Below are positions 25,725-34,259 of a DNA stretch of 64,000 nt, one piece after another. Position 1 is the stretch's first letter; each line of letters opens with the position of its first letter. The notes below the pieces were generated by a model. It saw nothing but the letters and a program-made list of their open reading frames with translations. It did no database searches and was not told the origin of the DNA. The position numbers and the translations under genes were made by a program. The DNA comes from Aliishimia ponticola. Its GTDB lineage: Bacteria > Pseudomonadota > Alphaproteobacteria > Rhodobacterales > Rhodobacteraceae. The stretch covers positions 310,001-374,000 of the forward strand of contig NZ_SRKY01000003.1 in the NCBI RefSeq assembly GCF_004803475.1. The letters are read 5' to 3'.

Positions 25725-26509
25725 GATCCGGTCCTTTTCTGCGTTTCGGGGAAACGCCATGTCTGTGCCTCGCGGGCGATGAATGCGGCAGTGTCCTTTA
25801 GCTGCGGGGCCAGCTTGGTCAGGTCGTCCAGCGTCATGCGCGTGGTCGGCCCCGTGACCGACATCGCGCCCAGCATTCGGCCGCTTTCTGCAAGTATCGG
25901 CACGGCAATGCAGATGATGCCCGGCTCGTGTTCCTCGCGGTCGAAGGCGTGGCCTTCGGCGCGGATGGTGGCCAATTCCCCCCGCAGCGCATCCGCGCTG
26001 GTCAGTGTCGTGTCCGTGAAACGGTGATAGCTTTGCTGCGCAAGTGCCGCTTCCAGTTGGACGGGATCGAGAAAGGCCAGCATCGCCTTGCCGACGCCGG
26101 TGCAATAGGCCGGTCCGACCTTGCCGGCGCCGGAAAACATCTGGACCGGCTGCGCCGCGTTGCGTTTGTCGACATAGAGCACCTGCGCGTTATCAAGCTG
26201 CGCCAGATGGACGGTTTCGCCGATGCGCGCGCTCAGATCATCCAGCGACGGACGCGCGATCGGGGCCAAGGAGCTTTGCTGCCACGCCGCATGGGCCAGC
26301 CGCACCAGTCGCACCCCAAGGCTGTAGGTCTGGCTGTCCGGGTCATAGGCCAGCATGGACTGCTGCACCAATGTCTGCACCAAGCGATACAGCGTCGCCT
26401 TGGGCAGATCGCTTTGCGCCTGCAAATCGCCAAATCGGACCGGGCGGCCAAATCCTGCCACCTGATCCAATACGGCCAAGGCCTTGCCGACTGTACCGCC
26501 TTCGGACAT
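25721..26509 (-). CDS. IclR family transcriptional regulator of the galactoside locus
   Basis: A 262-residue regulator. The N-terminal winged helix (about 8-70) contains [17 protein letters not shown] and the recognition helix [14 protein letters not shown]. The C-terminal effector domain (about 80-250) has the GAF-like fold of IclR proteins, with [12 protein letters not shown] and [10 protein letters not shown]. It is divergent from the transporter/galactosidase operon across a 147-base gap containing a good promoter and two IclR-like palindromes. I infer that it represses that operon and is released by a galactose-derived effector. Confidence 0.9.
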   Translation of the reverse strand: MSEGGTVGKALAVLDQVAGFGRPVRFGDLQAQSDLPKATLYRLVQTLVQQSMLAYDPDSQTYSLGVRLVRLAHAAWQQSSLAPIARPSLDDLSARIGETVHLAQLDNAQVLYVDKRNAAQPVQMFSGAGKVGPAYCTGVGKAMLAFLDPVQLEAALAQQSYHRFTDTTLTSADALRGELATIRAEGHAFDREEHEPGIICIAVPILAESGRMLGAMSVTGPTTRMTLDDLTKLAPQLKDTAAFIAREAQTWRFPETQKRTGS

Positions 26510-26555
26510 GCGTTCCTCCCCTTTGGGCGCCGCGACGTCGCGGGCATCCCACCTG

Positions 26556-26585
26556 TTGACAACAATAGGTGAGTCGGGCTCTAAT
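26556..26585 (+). promoter_or_regulatory. Sigma-70 type promoter of the galactoside operon
   Basis: TTGACA (26556-26561, perfect -35) is followed by an 18-base spacer and TCTAAT (26580-26585, five of six to TATAAT). Transcription would start near 26592, inside the proposed regulator-binding region. Confidence 0.6.
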
Positions 26586-26621
26586 TTTCAATATGCAAAA
26601 CTAGGTTTCACATAGTGGAAC
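26585..26621 (+). promoter_or_regulatory. Twin IclR-type operator candidates
   Basis: GTTTCACATAGTGGAAC (26605-26621) is an inverted repeat with five of six matching arm positions around CATAG. TTTTCAATATGCAAAAC (26585-26601), read on the other strand as GTTTTGCATATTGAAAA, matches it at 12 of 17 positions. Centres are 20 bases apart, about two helical turns, fitting two dimers of a tetrameric IclR protein on one face of DNA. Both overlap the expected start of transcription. Confidence 0.55.
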
Positions 26622-26656
26622 TAAAATTCTGCGAAGCCGATCCTAGGGAGGACACC

Positions 26657-27913
26657 ATGACCAAGACGCTCCGCGGCGCATTCGCCGCGCTTGCCTGCTC
26701 GACTCTGCTCGCCAGCCCCGCGCTGGCGGAGTTGACGGGTGACCTGAAGATTTTCCTTGATACGTCCAATCCGGCGCCGCGCGCGACGATGGAGAAAATG
26801 ATCGCCGATTTCCAAGAGGCGCATCCCGATCTCAACATCGAAACCACCGTGATCGACCGCGAGGCGTACAAGACGCAGATCCGCAACTTCCTGACAGCCA
26901 ACGCGCCCGACGTCGCAAACTGGTACGCGGCGAACCGGATGAAGCCCTTTGTCGATGCGGGCCTGTTCGAAGACGTGTCCGACCTGTGGGCCGAGGCAGA
27001 GATCGCCGATAACCTTGCATCCACCAAGGGCGCGATGACCATCGATGGCAAGCAGTGGGGCGTGCCCTATACCTATTACCAGTGGGGCGTCTATTACCGC
27101 AAAGACATCTATGACGATCTGGGGTTGAGCGAGCCAACCGACTGGGACAGCTTCAAGGCCAATTGTCAGGCCATCGTCGATAGCGGCAAGGCGTGCTTTA
27201 CCATCGGCACGAAATATCTTTGGACCGCAGGCGGCTGGTTCGACTATCTCAACATGCGCACAAACGGCTTCGACTTCCACATGGCGCTTGCCGCGGGTGA
27301 GGTCAGCTGGGAAGACGAGCGGGTCAAGCAGACCTTCGCCAATTGGCGCGAGCTGATCGACATGGGCGCGTTCATCGACAACCACCAGACCTATAGCTGG
27401 CAAGAAGCGCTGCCCTTCATGGTGCAGGGCGATGCGGCGGGCTATTTGATGGGCAACTTCGCCGTGGCCCCGCTGCGCGAAGCAGGCCTGACCGACGATC
27501 AGCTGGACTTCTACCAGTTCCCGGCGATCAACCCGGACGTGGAACTGGCCGAGGACGCGCCGACCGACACGTTCCACATCCCGGCCAATGCGACCAACAA
27601 GGAAGCGGCGCGCGAATTCCTGCGCTTCGTTGTCTCTGCCGATGTGCAGACAGAGATCAACAACGGCAAGAATCTTGGGCAGTTGCCGGTCAACGCGGCC
27701 TCCATGGTGGATGACGACAAATTCCTGAACGAAGGCTTCAAGATGCTGTCGTCCAACAGCCCCGGCGGCGTGGCGCAGTTCTGGGACCGCGATGCCCCGG
27801 CAGAAATGGCGAAGGTGTCGATGGAAGGCTTCCAGGAATTCATGGTCAAGCCGGACAATCTGGACCGGATCCTTGCCAAGCTCGAACGGGCACGGCAGCG
27901 GATCTACAAGTAA
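26657..27913 (+). CDS. Sugar ABC transporter substrate-binding protein (CUT1)
   Basis: A 418-residue secreted binding protein of the UgpB/MalE-like family. The signal peptide spans residues 1-25 (ending PALA-E). The mature part has the family pattern DLKIFLDTSNPAPRATMEKMI, VPYTYYQWGVYYRKDIYDDLGL and a C-terminal DRILAKLERARQ helix. ATG 26657 has GGGAGG six bases upstream, whereas the longer frame from 26615 begins in the operator. The adjacent alpha- and beta-galactosidases suggest galactosides such as melibiose, raffinose-type oligosaccharides or lactose as ligands. Confidence 0.9.
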   Translation: MTKTLRGAFAALACSTLLASPALAELTGDLKIFLDTSNPAPRATMEKMIADFQEAHPDLNIETTVIDREAYKTQIRNFLTANAPDVANWYAANRMKPFVDAGLFEDVSDLWAEAEIADNLASTKGAMTIDGKQWGVPYTYYQWGVYYRKDIYDDLGLSEPTDWDSFKANCQAIVDSGKACFTIGTKYLWTAGGWFDYLNMRTNGFDFHMALAAGEVSWEDERVKQTFANWRELIDMGAFIDNHQTYSWQEALPFMVQGDAAGYLMGNFAVAPLREAGLTDDQLDFYQFPAINPDVELAEDAPTDTFHIPANATNKEAAREFLRFVVSADVQTEINNGKNLGQLPVNAASMVDDDKFLNEGFKMLSSNSPGGVAQFWDRDAPAEMAKVSMEGFQEFMVKPDNLDRILAKLERARQRIYK

Positions 27914-28006
27914 GCCGGGATGGGCGCGTTTCGGCGCGCCCCGCCCCACCATCGTCACCGCGGGGTGCGCCTTGGTGCGCCCTGCCCTTGGATCGGACCG
28001 GTACAG

Positions 28007-28921
28007 GTGCAAACACTTCCAAAACGTGGTTTCTGGGCCCGCAATCAGCGGCGGCTTGCGCCGTGGCTGTTCCTTGCGCCCGGCATCGCGTTTTTCCTGG
28101 TTTACGTCATTCTGCCGGTCTTTCAGTCCTTCAACCTGTCGCTTTACGAATGGGACGGGCTGGGGGCCAAAGAATATTTGGGCCTGCGCAATTACGAAGA
28201 CCTGTACTGGGAATTCGTTGACCGTGACGCTTTCTTCATCTCTCTCAAGAACAACCTGATCTGGCTGTTCCTGTACCTGCTGGCCATTCCGGGCGGGCTG
28301 TTCATTGCCCTGTTCCTGAACCAGAACGTCTGGGGCATCCGCCTTTACAAGTCGCTGTTCTTCTTCCCCTTCGTGATCAGTCAGGTCGTGGTCGGCCTTG
28401 TCTTTGCGTGGTTCTACGATCCGGCTTTCGGGCTGTTGAACGTGGCGCTGGGATGGATCGGGCTGGGTCCGATCAACGTGCTGGGGGATGAGAACCTTGT
28501 CACCTATGGCATCATCGCGGCGGGGCTTTGGCCGCAGACCGCCTATTGCATGATCCTGTACCTGACCGGCCTGAATGCCGTCGACCCCGAACAGATCGAA
28601 GCCGGGCGTCTTGACGGGGCCAAGGGGCTGCGGATGCTCTGGCATATTATCCTGCCGCAACTGCGCCCGGCGACTTTCATCGCCTTCGTGGTCACGATCA
28701 TCGGCGCGCTGCGCTCTTTCGATCTGATCTCCATCATGACGCAGGGCGGCCCGTTCGGATCGTCGCGCGTGCTGGCCTTCTACATGTTCGAGGTCGCCCT
28801 GTCGGAATATGGGTTCCGCATGGGGTATGGCGCGGCGATTGCCGTGGTGCTGTTCCTGATCATGCTGTGCTTCATCGCCTATTTCCTGTGGTCGATGTGG
28901 CGCGAAGAAAAGGGGCATTAA
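28007..28921 (+). CDS. Sugar ABC transporter permease (UgpA/MalF type)
   Basis: A 304-residue permease with six predicted helices. The first (APWLFLAPGIAFFLVYVILP split) follows a short basic N-terminus, and the EAA loop is EAGRLDGAKGLRMLWHIILPQLRP split around residue 205. I start it at GTG 28007 with GGATCGGA upstream; the in-frame region from 27920 lacks a ribosome-binding site and encodes an unnatural His/Pro/Arg-rich stretch. The stop is one base before the second permease start. It pairs with that gene and with the ATPase on the other strand. Confidence 0.88.
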   Translation: MQTLPKRGFWARNQRRLAPWLFLAPGIAFFLVYVILPVFQSFNLSLYEWDGLGAKEYLGLRNYEDLYWEFVDRDAFFISLKNNLIWLFLYLLAIPGGLFIALFLNQNVWGIRLYKSLFFFPFVISQVVVGLVFAWFYDPAFGLLNVALGWIGLGPINVLGDENLVTYGIIAAGLWPQTAYCMILYLTGLNAVDPEQIEAGRLDGAKGLRMLWHIILPQLRPATFIAFVVTIIGALRSFDLISIMTQGGPFGSSRVLAFYMFEVALSEYGFRMGYGAAIAVVLFLIMLCFIAYFLWSMWREEKGH

Positions 28922-28922
28922 G

Positions 28923-29771
28923 ATGTTCCCACGCCCTATCGAGAAAAGCACCCCCGCCGCACGCGTCGCTTACAAGACGCTGCTGCCGGTCGCGCTGCTG
29001 TTCTGGCTGCTGCCGCTGCTGGCCGTTGCGGTGTTTTCCGTCAAACCCGACGCGGATTTCACCTCGGGCAATTACTGGGGCTGGCCCTCCTCCTTCGAGG
29101 CGCTGAACAATTACGGCAAGGTGTTCTTCGCCTCTGACATGCCGCGCTATCTGCTCAATTCCGTGCTGATCACAGTGCCGACCGTGATCGGCGCAGTGGC
29201 CCTGTCGACGATGACCGGCTTCGCGCTTGGCATCTACAAGTTCCGGGGCAACCTGCTGATCTTCTTCATGTTCATCGCGGGCAATTTCGTGCCGTTCCAG
29301 ATCCTGATGGTGCCGGTGCGCGACCTGACGCTGGAGATGGGCCTTTACAACACCAAGACGGGGCTGGTTCTCTTTCACATCGCGTTTCAGACGGGGTTCT
29401 GCACGCTGTTCATGCGCAACTTTATCCGCGCCCTGCCCTTTGAACTGATCGAAGCCGCCCGCGTCGAAGGCGTGTCCGAAATCCGCATCTTCCGCTATGT
29501 GGTCCTGCCGCTGATGCGCCCGGCCATCGCGGCGCTGTCGGTGTTGATCTTCACCTTCATCTGGAACGATTATTTCTGGGCCGTGGTGCTGACCCAAGGC
29601 GCGGAAAGCCAGCCGGTGACCGCGGGCATCACCTCGTTCAATGCGCAATACCGCGCGGCCTATCACCTGATGAGCGCAGGCAGCATCGTCGCCGCCCTGC
29701 CGCCCGTCCTGATGTTCTTCCTCATGCAGCGACACTTCATCGCTGGTCTCACCCTCGGAGCGGTCAAATGA
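28923..29771 (+). CDS. Sugar ABC transporter permease (UgpE/MalG type)
   Basis: A 282-residue inner-membrane permease with six helices and the EAA motif EAARVEGVSEIRIFRYVVLP split near residue 190. The long first periplasmic loop is short here, as in MalG-type CUT1 permeases. It completes the importer with the binding protein at 26657, the permease at 28007 and the divergent ATPase at 24663. Its stop overlaps the alpha-galactosidase start (ATGA), coupling sugar uptake to hydrolysis. Confidence 0.9.
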   Translation: MFPRPIEKSTPAARVAYKTLLPVALLFWLLPLLAVAVFSVKPDADFTSGNYWGWPSSFEALNNYGKVFFASDMPRYLLNSVLITVPTVIGAVALSTMTGFALGIYKFRGNLLIFFMFIAGNFVPFQILMVPVRDLTLEMGLYNTKTGLVLFHIAFQTGFCTLFMRNFIRALPFELIEAARVEGVSEIRIFRYVVLPLMRPAIAALSVLIFTFIWNDYFWAVVLTQGAESQPVTAGITSFNAQYRAAYHLMSAGSIVAALPPVLMFFLMQRHFIAGLTLGAVK

Positions 29772-31090
29772 AAATCGCCTTTATCGGAGCAGGCTCAACC
29801 ATCTTCATGCGCAACATCGTGGGCGATTGCCTGCTGACACCGGCCTTGGCCGAAGCAGAGTTCGCGCTGATGGATATCGATCCGAAGCGGCTGAGCGAGT
29901 CGGAACAGGTCGCGCGGTCGATGATCGCACAGACCGGCGCGGGCGCGCGCGTCACCGCAACGCAGGATCGGCGCGCGGCGCTGGATGGGGCAGATTTCGT
30001 CGTCACCGCCTTTCAGGTCGGCGGCTACAAGCCCTGCACGGTGACCGATTTCGAAATCCCCAAGCAATACGGCCTGCGCCAGACCATCGGCGACACGCTC
30101 GGTGTAGGCGGCATCATGCGCGGGCTGCGCACGGTGCCGGTGCTGTGGGACGTGGCCGCCGACATGATGCAGCTTTGCCCCGACGCGCTGTTGCTGCAAT
30201 ACGTGAACCCGATGGCGATCAACACATGGGCACTGGCCGAAGCCTTTCCCAAACTGCGCCATGTGGGCCTGTGCCACTCGGTGCAGAACACGGTCGAAGA
30301 AATCGCCCATGATCTGGACCTGCCCAAGGAGGACATCCGCTACCGCGTCGCCGGCGTGAACCACGTCGCCTTCTTCCTGCGGCTCGACCATAATGGCCAG
30401 TCGCTCTACCCCGCCCTGCGCGAGGGCTACCGCACAGGCCGCCTGCCCAAACCGCCCCTCCTGATGCCGCGCTGCGCCAACAAGGTGCGCTATGAAGTGA
30501 TGGAGCAGCTTGGCTATTTCTGCACGGAAAGCTCTGAACACCTGGCCGAATACGTGCCTTGGTTCATCAAGGCCGGGCGCGATGACCTGATCCGGGACTT
30601 CTCGATCCCGCTCGATGAATACCCGAAACGCTGCGAAGAGCAGATCGCCGAATGGGATTCGCAGAAACAAACCACGACAAAGGTCTGTCGCTCCCATGAA
30701 TTCGCTGCCGACCTGATGAATGCCGTGGTCACCAACCAGCCCTACACGGTCTATGGCAACTTGCCCAATACCGGCCAGATCCCGCAACTGCCGCTGGGCG
30801 CCGCGGTGGAAACCCCCTGCCTCGTCGATGCAAATGGCCTTCAACCCACCACCGTGCCGGACATCCCGCCGCAACTCGTTGCCCTGATGCGGACCCAGAT
30901 CAACGTGCAGGAACTGACCGTGCGCGCGCTGGTGGACCAAGCCCCCGAACACATCTACCACGCCGCGATGATGGATCCGCACACAGCCGCCGAACTGGAC
31001 CTGCGCCAAATCCGCAACCTCGTCGACGACCTGCTTGCCGCCCATCAGGACTGGCTGCCCGACTGGTGCCGCCCCGCCCGCGCGGCCTGA
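29768..31090 (+). CDS. melA: Alpha-galactosidase, glycoside hydrolase family 4
   Basis: A 440-residue cytosolic GH4 enzyme. GH4 uses NAD+ and Mn2+ in a redox-assisted elimination mechanism, not two carboxylates. The NAD-binding turn IAFIGAGSTIF opens the protein. NPMAINTWAL, LCHSVQNT (Cys metal ligand, and the CHSV signature characteristic of the alpha-galactosidase branch) and AGVNHVAFF (His metal ligand) follow. It would split galactose from alpha-galactosides brought in by the adjacent ABC transporter. No signal peptide is present, consistent with action after uptake. Confidence 0.9.
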   Translation: MKIAFIGAGSTIFMRNIVGDCLLTPALAEAEFALMDIDPKRLSESEQVARSMIAQTGAGARVTATQDRRAALDGADFVVTAFQVGGYKPCTVTDFEIPKQYGLRQTIGDTLGVGGIMRGLRTVPVLWDVAADMMQLCPDALLLQYVNPMAINTWALAEAFPKLRHVGLCHSVQNTVEEIAHDLDLPKEDIRYRVAGVNHVAFFLRLDHNGQSLYPALREGYRTGRLPKPPLLMPRCANKVRYEVMEQLGYFCTESSEHLAEYVPWFIKAGRDDLIRDFSIPLDEYPKRCEEQIAEWDSQKQTTTKVCRSHEFAADLMNAVVTNQPYTVYGNLPNTGQIPQLPLGAAVETPCLVDANGLQPTTVPDIPPQLVALMRTQINVQELTVRALVDQAPEHIYHAAMMDPHTAAELDLRQIRNLVDDLLAAHQDWLPDWCRPARAA

Positions 31091-31129
31091 CCCTTCATTG
31101 TTCCCCAAATACTCCCGCCGGAGGCGCCC

Positions 31130-31897
31130 TTGACCCATCCCATCTTTCCCGACCTCAAAGATCGAAGCATCTACATCACCGGCGGCGGCTCCGGGATCGG
31201 GGCGGCGCTGACCGACGGCTTTCTCACTCAGGGGGCCAAGGTCGCATTCATCGGACGCTCCGACGCCACCGCCTTCTGCGACGCGATGGAAGAAAAGCAC
31301 GGGCGGCGGCCACTTTTCCTGCAAGGCGACGTGACCGACACCGCCCGGTTGCAAGCCACCATCGCCGAGGCCGCAGAGGCGCATGGCCCGCTGAAGGCGC
31401 TGATTTCCAATGCGGCCAATGACCAACGCCAAAAGCTCGAGGATTACAGCCCCGAAGACTGGGACGCCAATCAGGCGATCAACCTCAAGGCCTATTACTT
31501 CGCCACGCAGGCCGCCGCGCCGCTGATGCGGGCCGCCGGGGGCGGATCGATCATCAACTTTTCGTCGATCAGCTATATGATGGGGAACGCAGGATATTCC
31601 GCCTATGTCGCTGCCAATGCAGGGATCACGGGCATGACCCGCGCCCATGCACGCGAACTTGGCCCCGACAATATCCGCGTGAACGCCGTCGCACCGGGCT
31701 GGGTGCTGACCGAGAAACAGCTTGAACTCTGGGCCACGCCCGAGGATCTGTCGGCGCATCTGCAACGCCAATGCCTGCCCCGTCACCTCACGCCGGAAGA
31801 CATCGTCAACCCTGTGCTGTTCCTCGCCTCCGACGCTTCTGCCATGATGACGGCGCAATGCATCGTCGTCGATGGTGGCGTGGCTTATACGGGGTAA
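31130..31897 (+). CDS. SDR-family dehydrogenase, probable galactose dehydrogenase, atypical active site
   Basis: A 255-residue short-chain dehydrogenase. The NAD-binding motif ITGGGSGIG (residues 17-24), Asn118 (NLKAYYF), Ser146 (NFSSIS) and Tyr159 are in place. The lysine of the YxxxK active site is replaced: Tyr159 is followed by VAAN, giving Asn163 (codon AAT at 31616-31618). Start is TTG 31130 with GGAGG six bases upstream. By context (galactosidases, lactonase, DgoK, DgoA) it should oxidise D-galactose to the lactone. Whether it does so without the lysine is the open question. It may be inactive, altered, or carry a sequencing error. Confidence 0.8.
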   Translation: MTHPIFPDLKDRSIYITGGGSGIGAALTDGFLTQGAKVAFIGRSDATAFCDAMEEKHGRRPLFLQGDVTDTARLQATIAEAAEAHGPLKALISNAANDQRQKLEDYSPEDWDANQAINLKAYYFATQAAAPLMRAAGGGSIINFSSISYMMGNAGYSAYVAANAGITGMTRAHARELGPDNIRVNAVAPGWVLTEKQLELWATPEDLSAHLQRQCLPRHLTPEDIVNPVLFLASDASAMMTAQCIVVDGGVAYTG

Positions 31898-31901
31898 CGG
31901 A

Positions 31902-32789
31902 ATGTCCAAGGAATGGATCGCAGTCGACTGGGGCACGACCCATCTGCGCGTATGGCGGATGGCCGGGCGCGAGATCATGGCAAAGGCCGCCTCGGACAAG
32001 GGGATGAACACTCTTGCAGCGGACGGGTTCGAACCGGCTCTGCTGGAACTGGTGGAACCGTGGCTGACCGAGACACCGACGCGCGTGTTGTGCTGCGGTA
32101 TGGTCGGCTCGCGGCAAGGCTGGATCGAAGCACCCTATCGCCCGGTGCCCTGCGCGCCGCTGGCCGAAACCCTGGTGCGTGCGCCGACCAGGGATCCACG
32201 GCTGGACGTGCGCATCGTTCCCGGCCTCAGCCAATCCAGCCCGCCCGATGTAATGCGCGGCGAAGAGACCCAGATCGCGGGGTTCCTCGCGCTCAAAGAC
32301 GGTTGGGACGGGGTGATCTGCCTGCCCGGCACCCACACCAAATGGGTGCATCTAAGCGCGGGCGAAGTCGTCAGCTTTCAGACCTTCATGACCGGCGAGC
32401 TTTTCGCGCTTTTGGCCGGGCAGTCGGTGCTGCGCCACTCGGTCGATACGTCCGGTTGGGACGCTGCCGCCTTTGCAGAGGCCGCGTCCGAGGCGATGTC
32501 GCGCCCCGAAGCGCTGGCGGCGCGCCTGTTCCGTCTGCGCGCGGCGCATCTGCTGGAGGGGCCGCAACCCGCCCGCGCCTGCGCCGAACTCTCCGGCCTG
32601 CTGATCGGGGCGGAACTCGCCGCCGCGCGGCCCTATTGGCTGGGCCAGAATATCGCGGTGATCGGCGCAGATGCGGTGGCCCGCGCCTATGTCGAGGCGC
32701 TCAGCCTGCAAGGAAATTCGGCAACCTTTGCCAAGTCCGACGCCATGACGCAGGCCGGACTGGTCAAGGCCAGCCGGGACACGGAGTAA
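31902..32789 (+). CDS. dgoK: 2-dehydro-3-deoxygalactonokinase
   Basis: A 295-residue kinase of the ASKHA fold that phosphorylates 2-keto-3-deoxy-D-galactonate at C6. Landmarks are the phosphate-1 loop [10 protein letters not shown] at the N-terminus, [15 protein letters not shown], the acidic-Gly motif [11 protein letters not shown] and [13 protein letters not shown] 31902 is 4 bases after the SDR stop, in an operon with the matching aldolase. It belongs to the De Ley-Doudoroff galactose route and is unrelated in fold to the PfkB-type KDG kinase at 4219. Confidence 0.92.
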   Translation: MSKEWIAVDWGTTHLRVWRMAGREIMAKAASDKGMNTLAADGFEPALLELVEPWLTETPTRVLCCGMVGSRQGWIEAPYRPVPCAPLAETLVRAPTRDPRLDVRIVPGLSQSSPPDVMRGEETQIAGFLALKDGWDGVICLPGTHTKWVHLSAGEVVSFQTFMTGELFALLAGQSVLRHSVDTSGWDAAAFAEAASEAMSRPEALAARLFRLRAAHLLEGPQPARACAELSGLLIGAELAAARPYWLGQNIAVIGADAVARAYVEALSLQGNSATFAKSDAMTQAGLVKASRDTE

Positions 32790-32794
32790 ACTGG

Positions 32795-33418
32795 ATGACC
32801 CTCCCCCTGATCGCGATTTTGCGCGGTATCACCCCGCCCGAAGCGCCCGAGATCGCCGCCGCCCTTGTCGCCGCCGGGATCACGACGATCGAAGTGCCGC
32901 TGAACTCGCCCGACCCGCTGGCAAGCATTCACGCCATGGCGCAAACCGTCGGCACGCAGGCGGTTATCGGTGCGGGTACCGTGCTGACCCCGGACGAGGT
33001 CGACGCGGTGGCAGATGCCGGCGGGCATATCGTCGTGTCGCCCAATTGCAATCCGGCCGTCATCGCACGGACCAAGGCGCTGGGGCTGCAAAGCTGGCCG
33101 GGCATCTTCACACCGACCGAAGCCTTCACCGCGCTGGGTGCCGGGGCCGATGGGCTCAAACTGTTCCCCGGCTCCATGGCCGGGCCAAGCGGTTTGCAGG
33201 CGCTGCGCGCGGTTCTGCCCGAAGGCACCAAGGTCTATGCCGTTGGCGGCGCAGGTCCGGATAATTTCGCCGATTGGCAACGCGCGGGTGCAGATGGCTT
33301 TGGCATCGGCTCTGCGCTTTATCGCCCCGGCCTGTCCGCCGACACGGTCGCCGCGCGCGCGCGCGCCATTGTCGCCGCCTTCAAGGATCCGAATTATGAA
33401 CGCCGCACGTCACGATGA
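32795..33418 (+). CDS. dgoA: 2-dehydro-3-deoxy-6-phosphogalactonate aldolase
   Basis: A 207-residue class I aldolase of the KDPG/KDPGal group. Catalytic Glu33 is in [12 protein letters not shown] and the Schiff-base Lys122 in [18 protein letters not shown] is the phosphate site. The VPLNSP sequence after the catalytic Glu is typical of DgoA and contrasts with the ELTRRS of the Eda-type enzyme at 8257. It cleaves KDPGal to pyruvate and glyceraldehyde 3-phosphate. ATG 32795 is 5 bases after the dgoK stop; its 3' end overlaps the lactonase gene by 23 bases. Confidence 0.93.
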   Translation: MTLPLIAILRGITPPEAPEIAAALVAAGITTIEVPLNSPDPLASIHAMAQTVGTQAVIGAGTVLTPDEVDAVADAGGHIVVSPNCNPAVIARTKALGLQSWPGIFTPTEAFTALGAGADGLKLFPGSMAGPSGLQALRAVLPEGTKVYAVGGAGPDNFADWQRAGADGFGIGSALYRPGLSADTVAARARAIVAAFKDPNYERRTSR

Positions 33419-34259
33419 CCGCATCTGCAAGCTTGGCGAGGGACCATTGTGGCACCCCGCGCGCAAGCAACTTTTCTGGTTCGACATTCTGGGCTGCCGG
33501 CTGCTGTCGCAACAGGGCGGCGCGCCCGTCGAATGGCAGTTCGAGGAAAACGTCTCTGCCGCCGGGTGGCTGGACCACGACACTCTGCTGATCGCTTCGG
33601 AAACGGCGCTGTTCCGCTTTGATCTGACCCAAGGCACGCGCGAAGTCGTCTTCCCGCTTGAGGCAGACCTGCCCGCCACACGTTCCAACGATGGGCGCGC
33701 GGACCCGTGGGGCGGGTTCTGGATCGGGACGATGGGCAAACATGCCGAACCGGGCGCGGGATCGATCTATCGCTTTTATGGCGGGGAATTGCGCCGCATC
33801 GCGGGCGAAATCAGCGTATCGAACGCGATCTGCTTCGCCCCGGACAGCTCTGCCGCCTATTACACGGACACCCATAGCCGTCAGGTGATGCGCGTCCCGC
33901 TGGAGCCGCAGACCGGCTGGCCTGCGGGATCTGCGCAGGTGTTGATCGATCTCACCGCTGACGGTCTGAACCCTGATGGCGCTGTGACCGATGCGGATGG
34001 CAATATCTGGATCGCTCAATGGGGCGCGGCGCGGGTGGCACAATACAGCCCGCAAGGCACGTTTCTAAGCGCCCTTGCGGTGCCCGCCCTGCAAGCCTCT
34101 TGCCCGGCCTTTGGCGGCGCGGGGCTGCGTGACCTTTACGTGACATCGGCCAGCGTCGGACTGGACGCCGCCGAGAAAACCGCCCGCCCGCATAATGGCA
34201 AGACCTTCGTGATTGCGAATGCGGGCCAAGGGCTGCCTGAACCGAAAGTGATCCTCTGA
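33396..34259 (+). CDS. SMP-30/gluconolactonase family lactonase (probable galactonolactonase)
   Basis: A 287-residue six-bladed beta-propeller lactonase. Divalent-metal ligands expected for the family are visible: Glu in [10 protein letters not shown], Asn in [20 protein letters not shown] (split), Asn in [10 protein letters not shown] and Asp in [13 protein letters not shown]. It would open the sugar lactone made by the SDR dehydrogenase to galactonate. Its ATG lies inside dgoA (23-base overlap), and its stop shares a base with the beta-galactosidase start (TGATG), so the three are coupled. Confidence 0.88.
   Translation: MNAARHDDRICKLGEGPLWHPARKQLFWFDILGCRLLSQQGGAPVEWQFEENVSAAGWLDHDTLLIASETALFRFDLTQGTREVVFPLEADLPATRSNDGRADPWGGFWIGTMGKHAEPGAGSIYRFYGGELRRIAGEISVSNAICFAPDSSAAYYTDTHSRQVMRVPLEPQTGWPAGSAQVLIDLTADGLNPDGAVTDADGNIWIAQWGAARVAQYSPQGTFLSALAVPALQASCPAFGGAGLRDLYVTSASVGLDAAEKTARPHNGKTFVIANAGQGLPEPKVIL

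Noticed and set aside
26621-28951. 776-codon minus-strand frame
   Set aside because: Shadow of the binding protein and permease; high-GC third-position bias leaves antisense frames open.
29795-32011. 738-codon minus-strand frame
   Set aside because: Antisense to alpha-galactosidase and SDR; no RBS and low-complexity composition.
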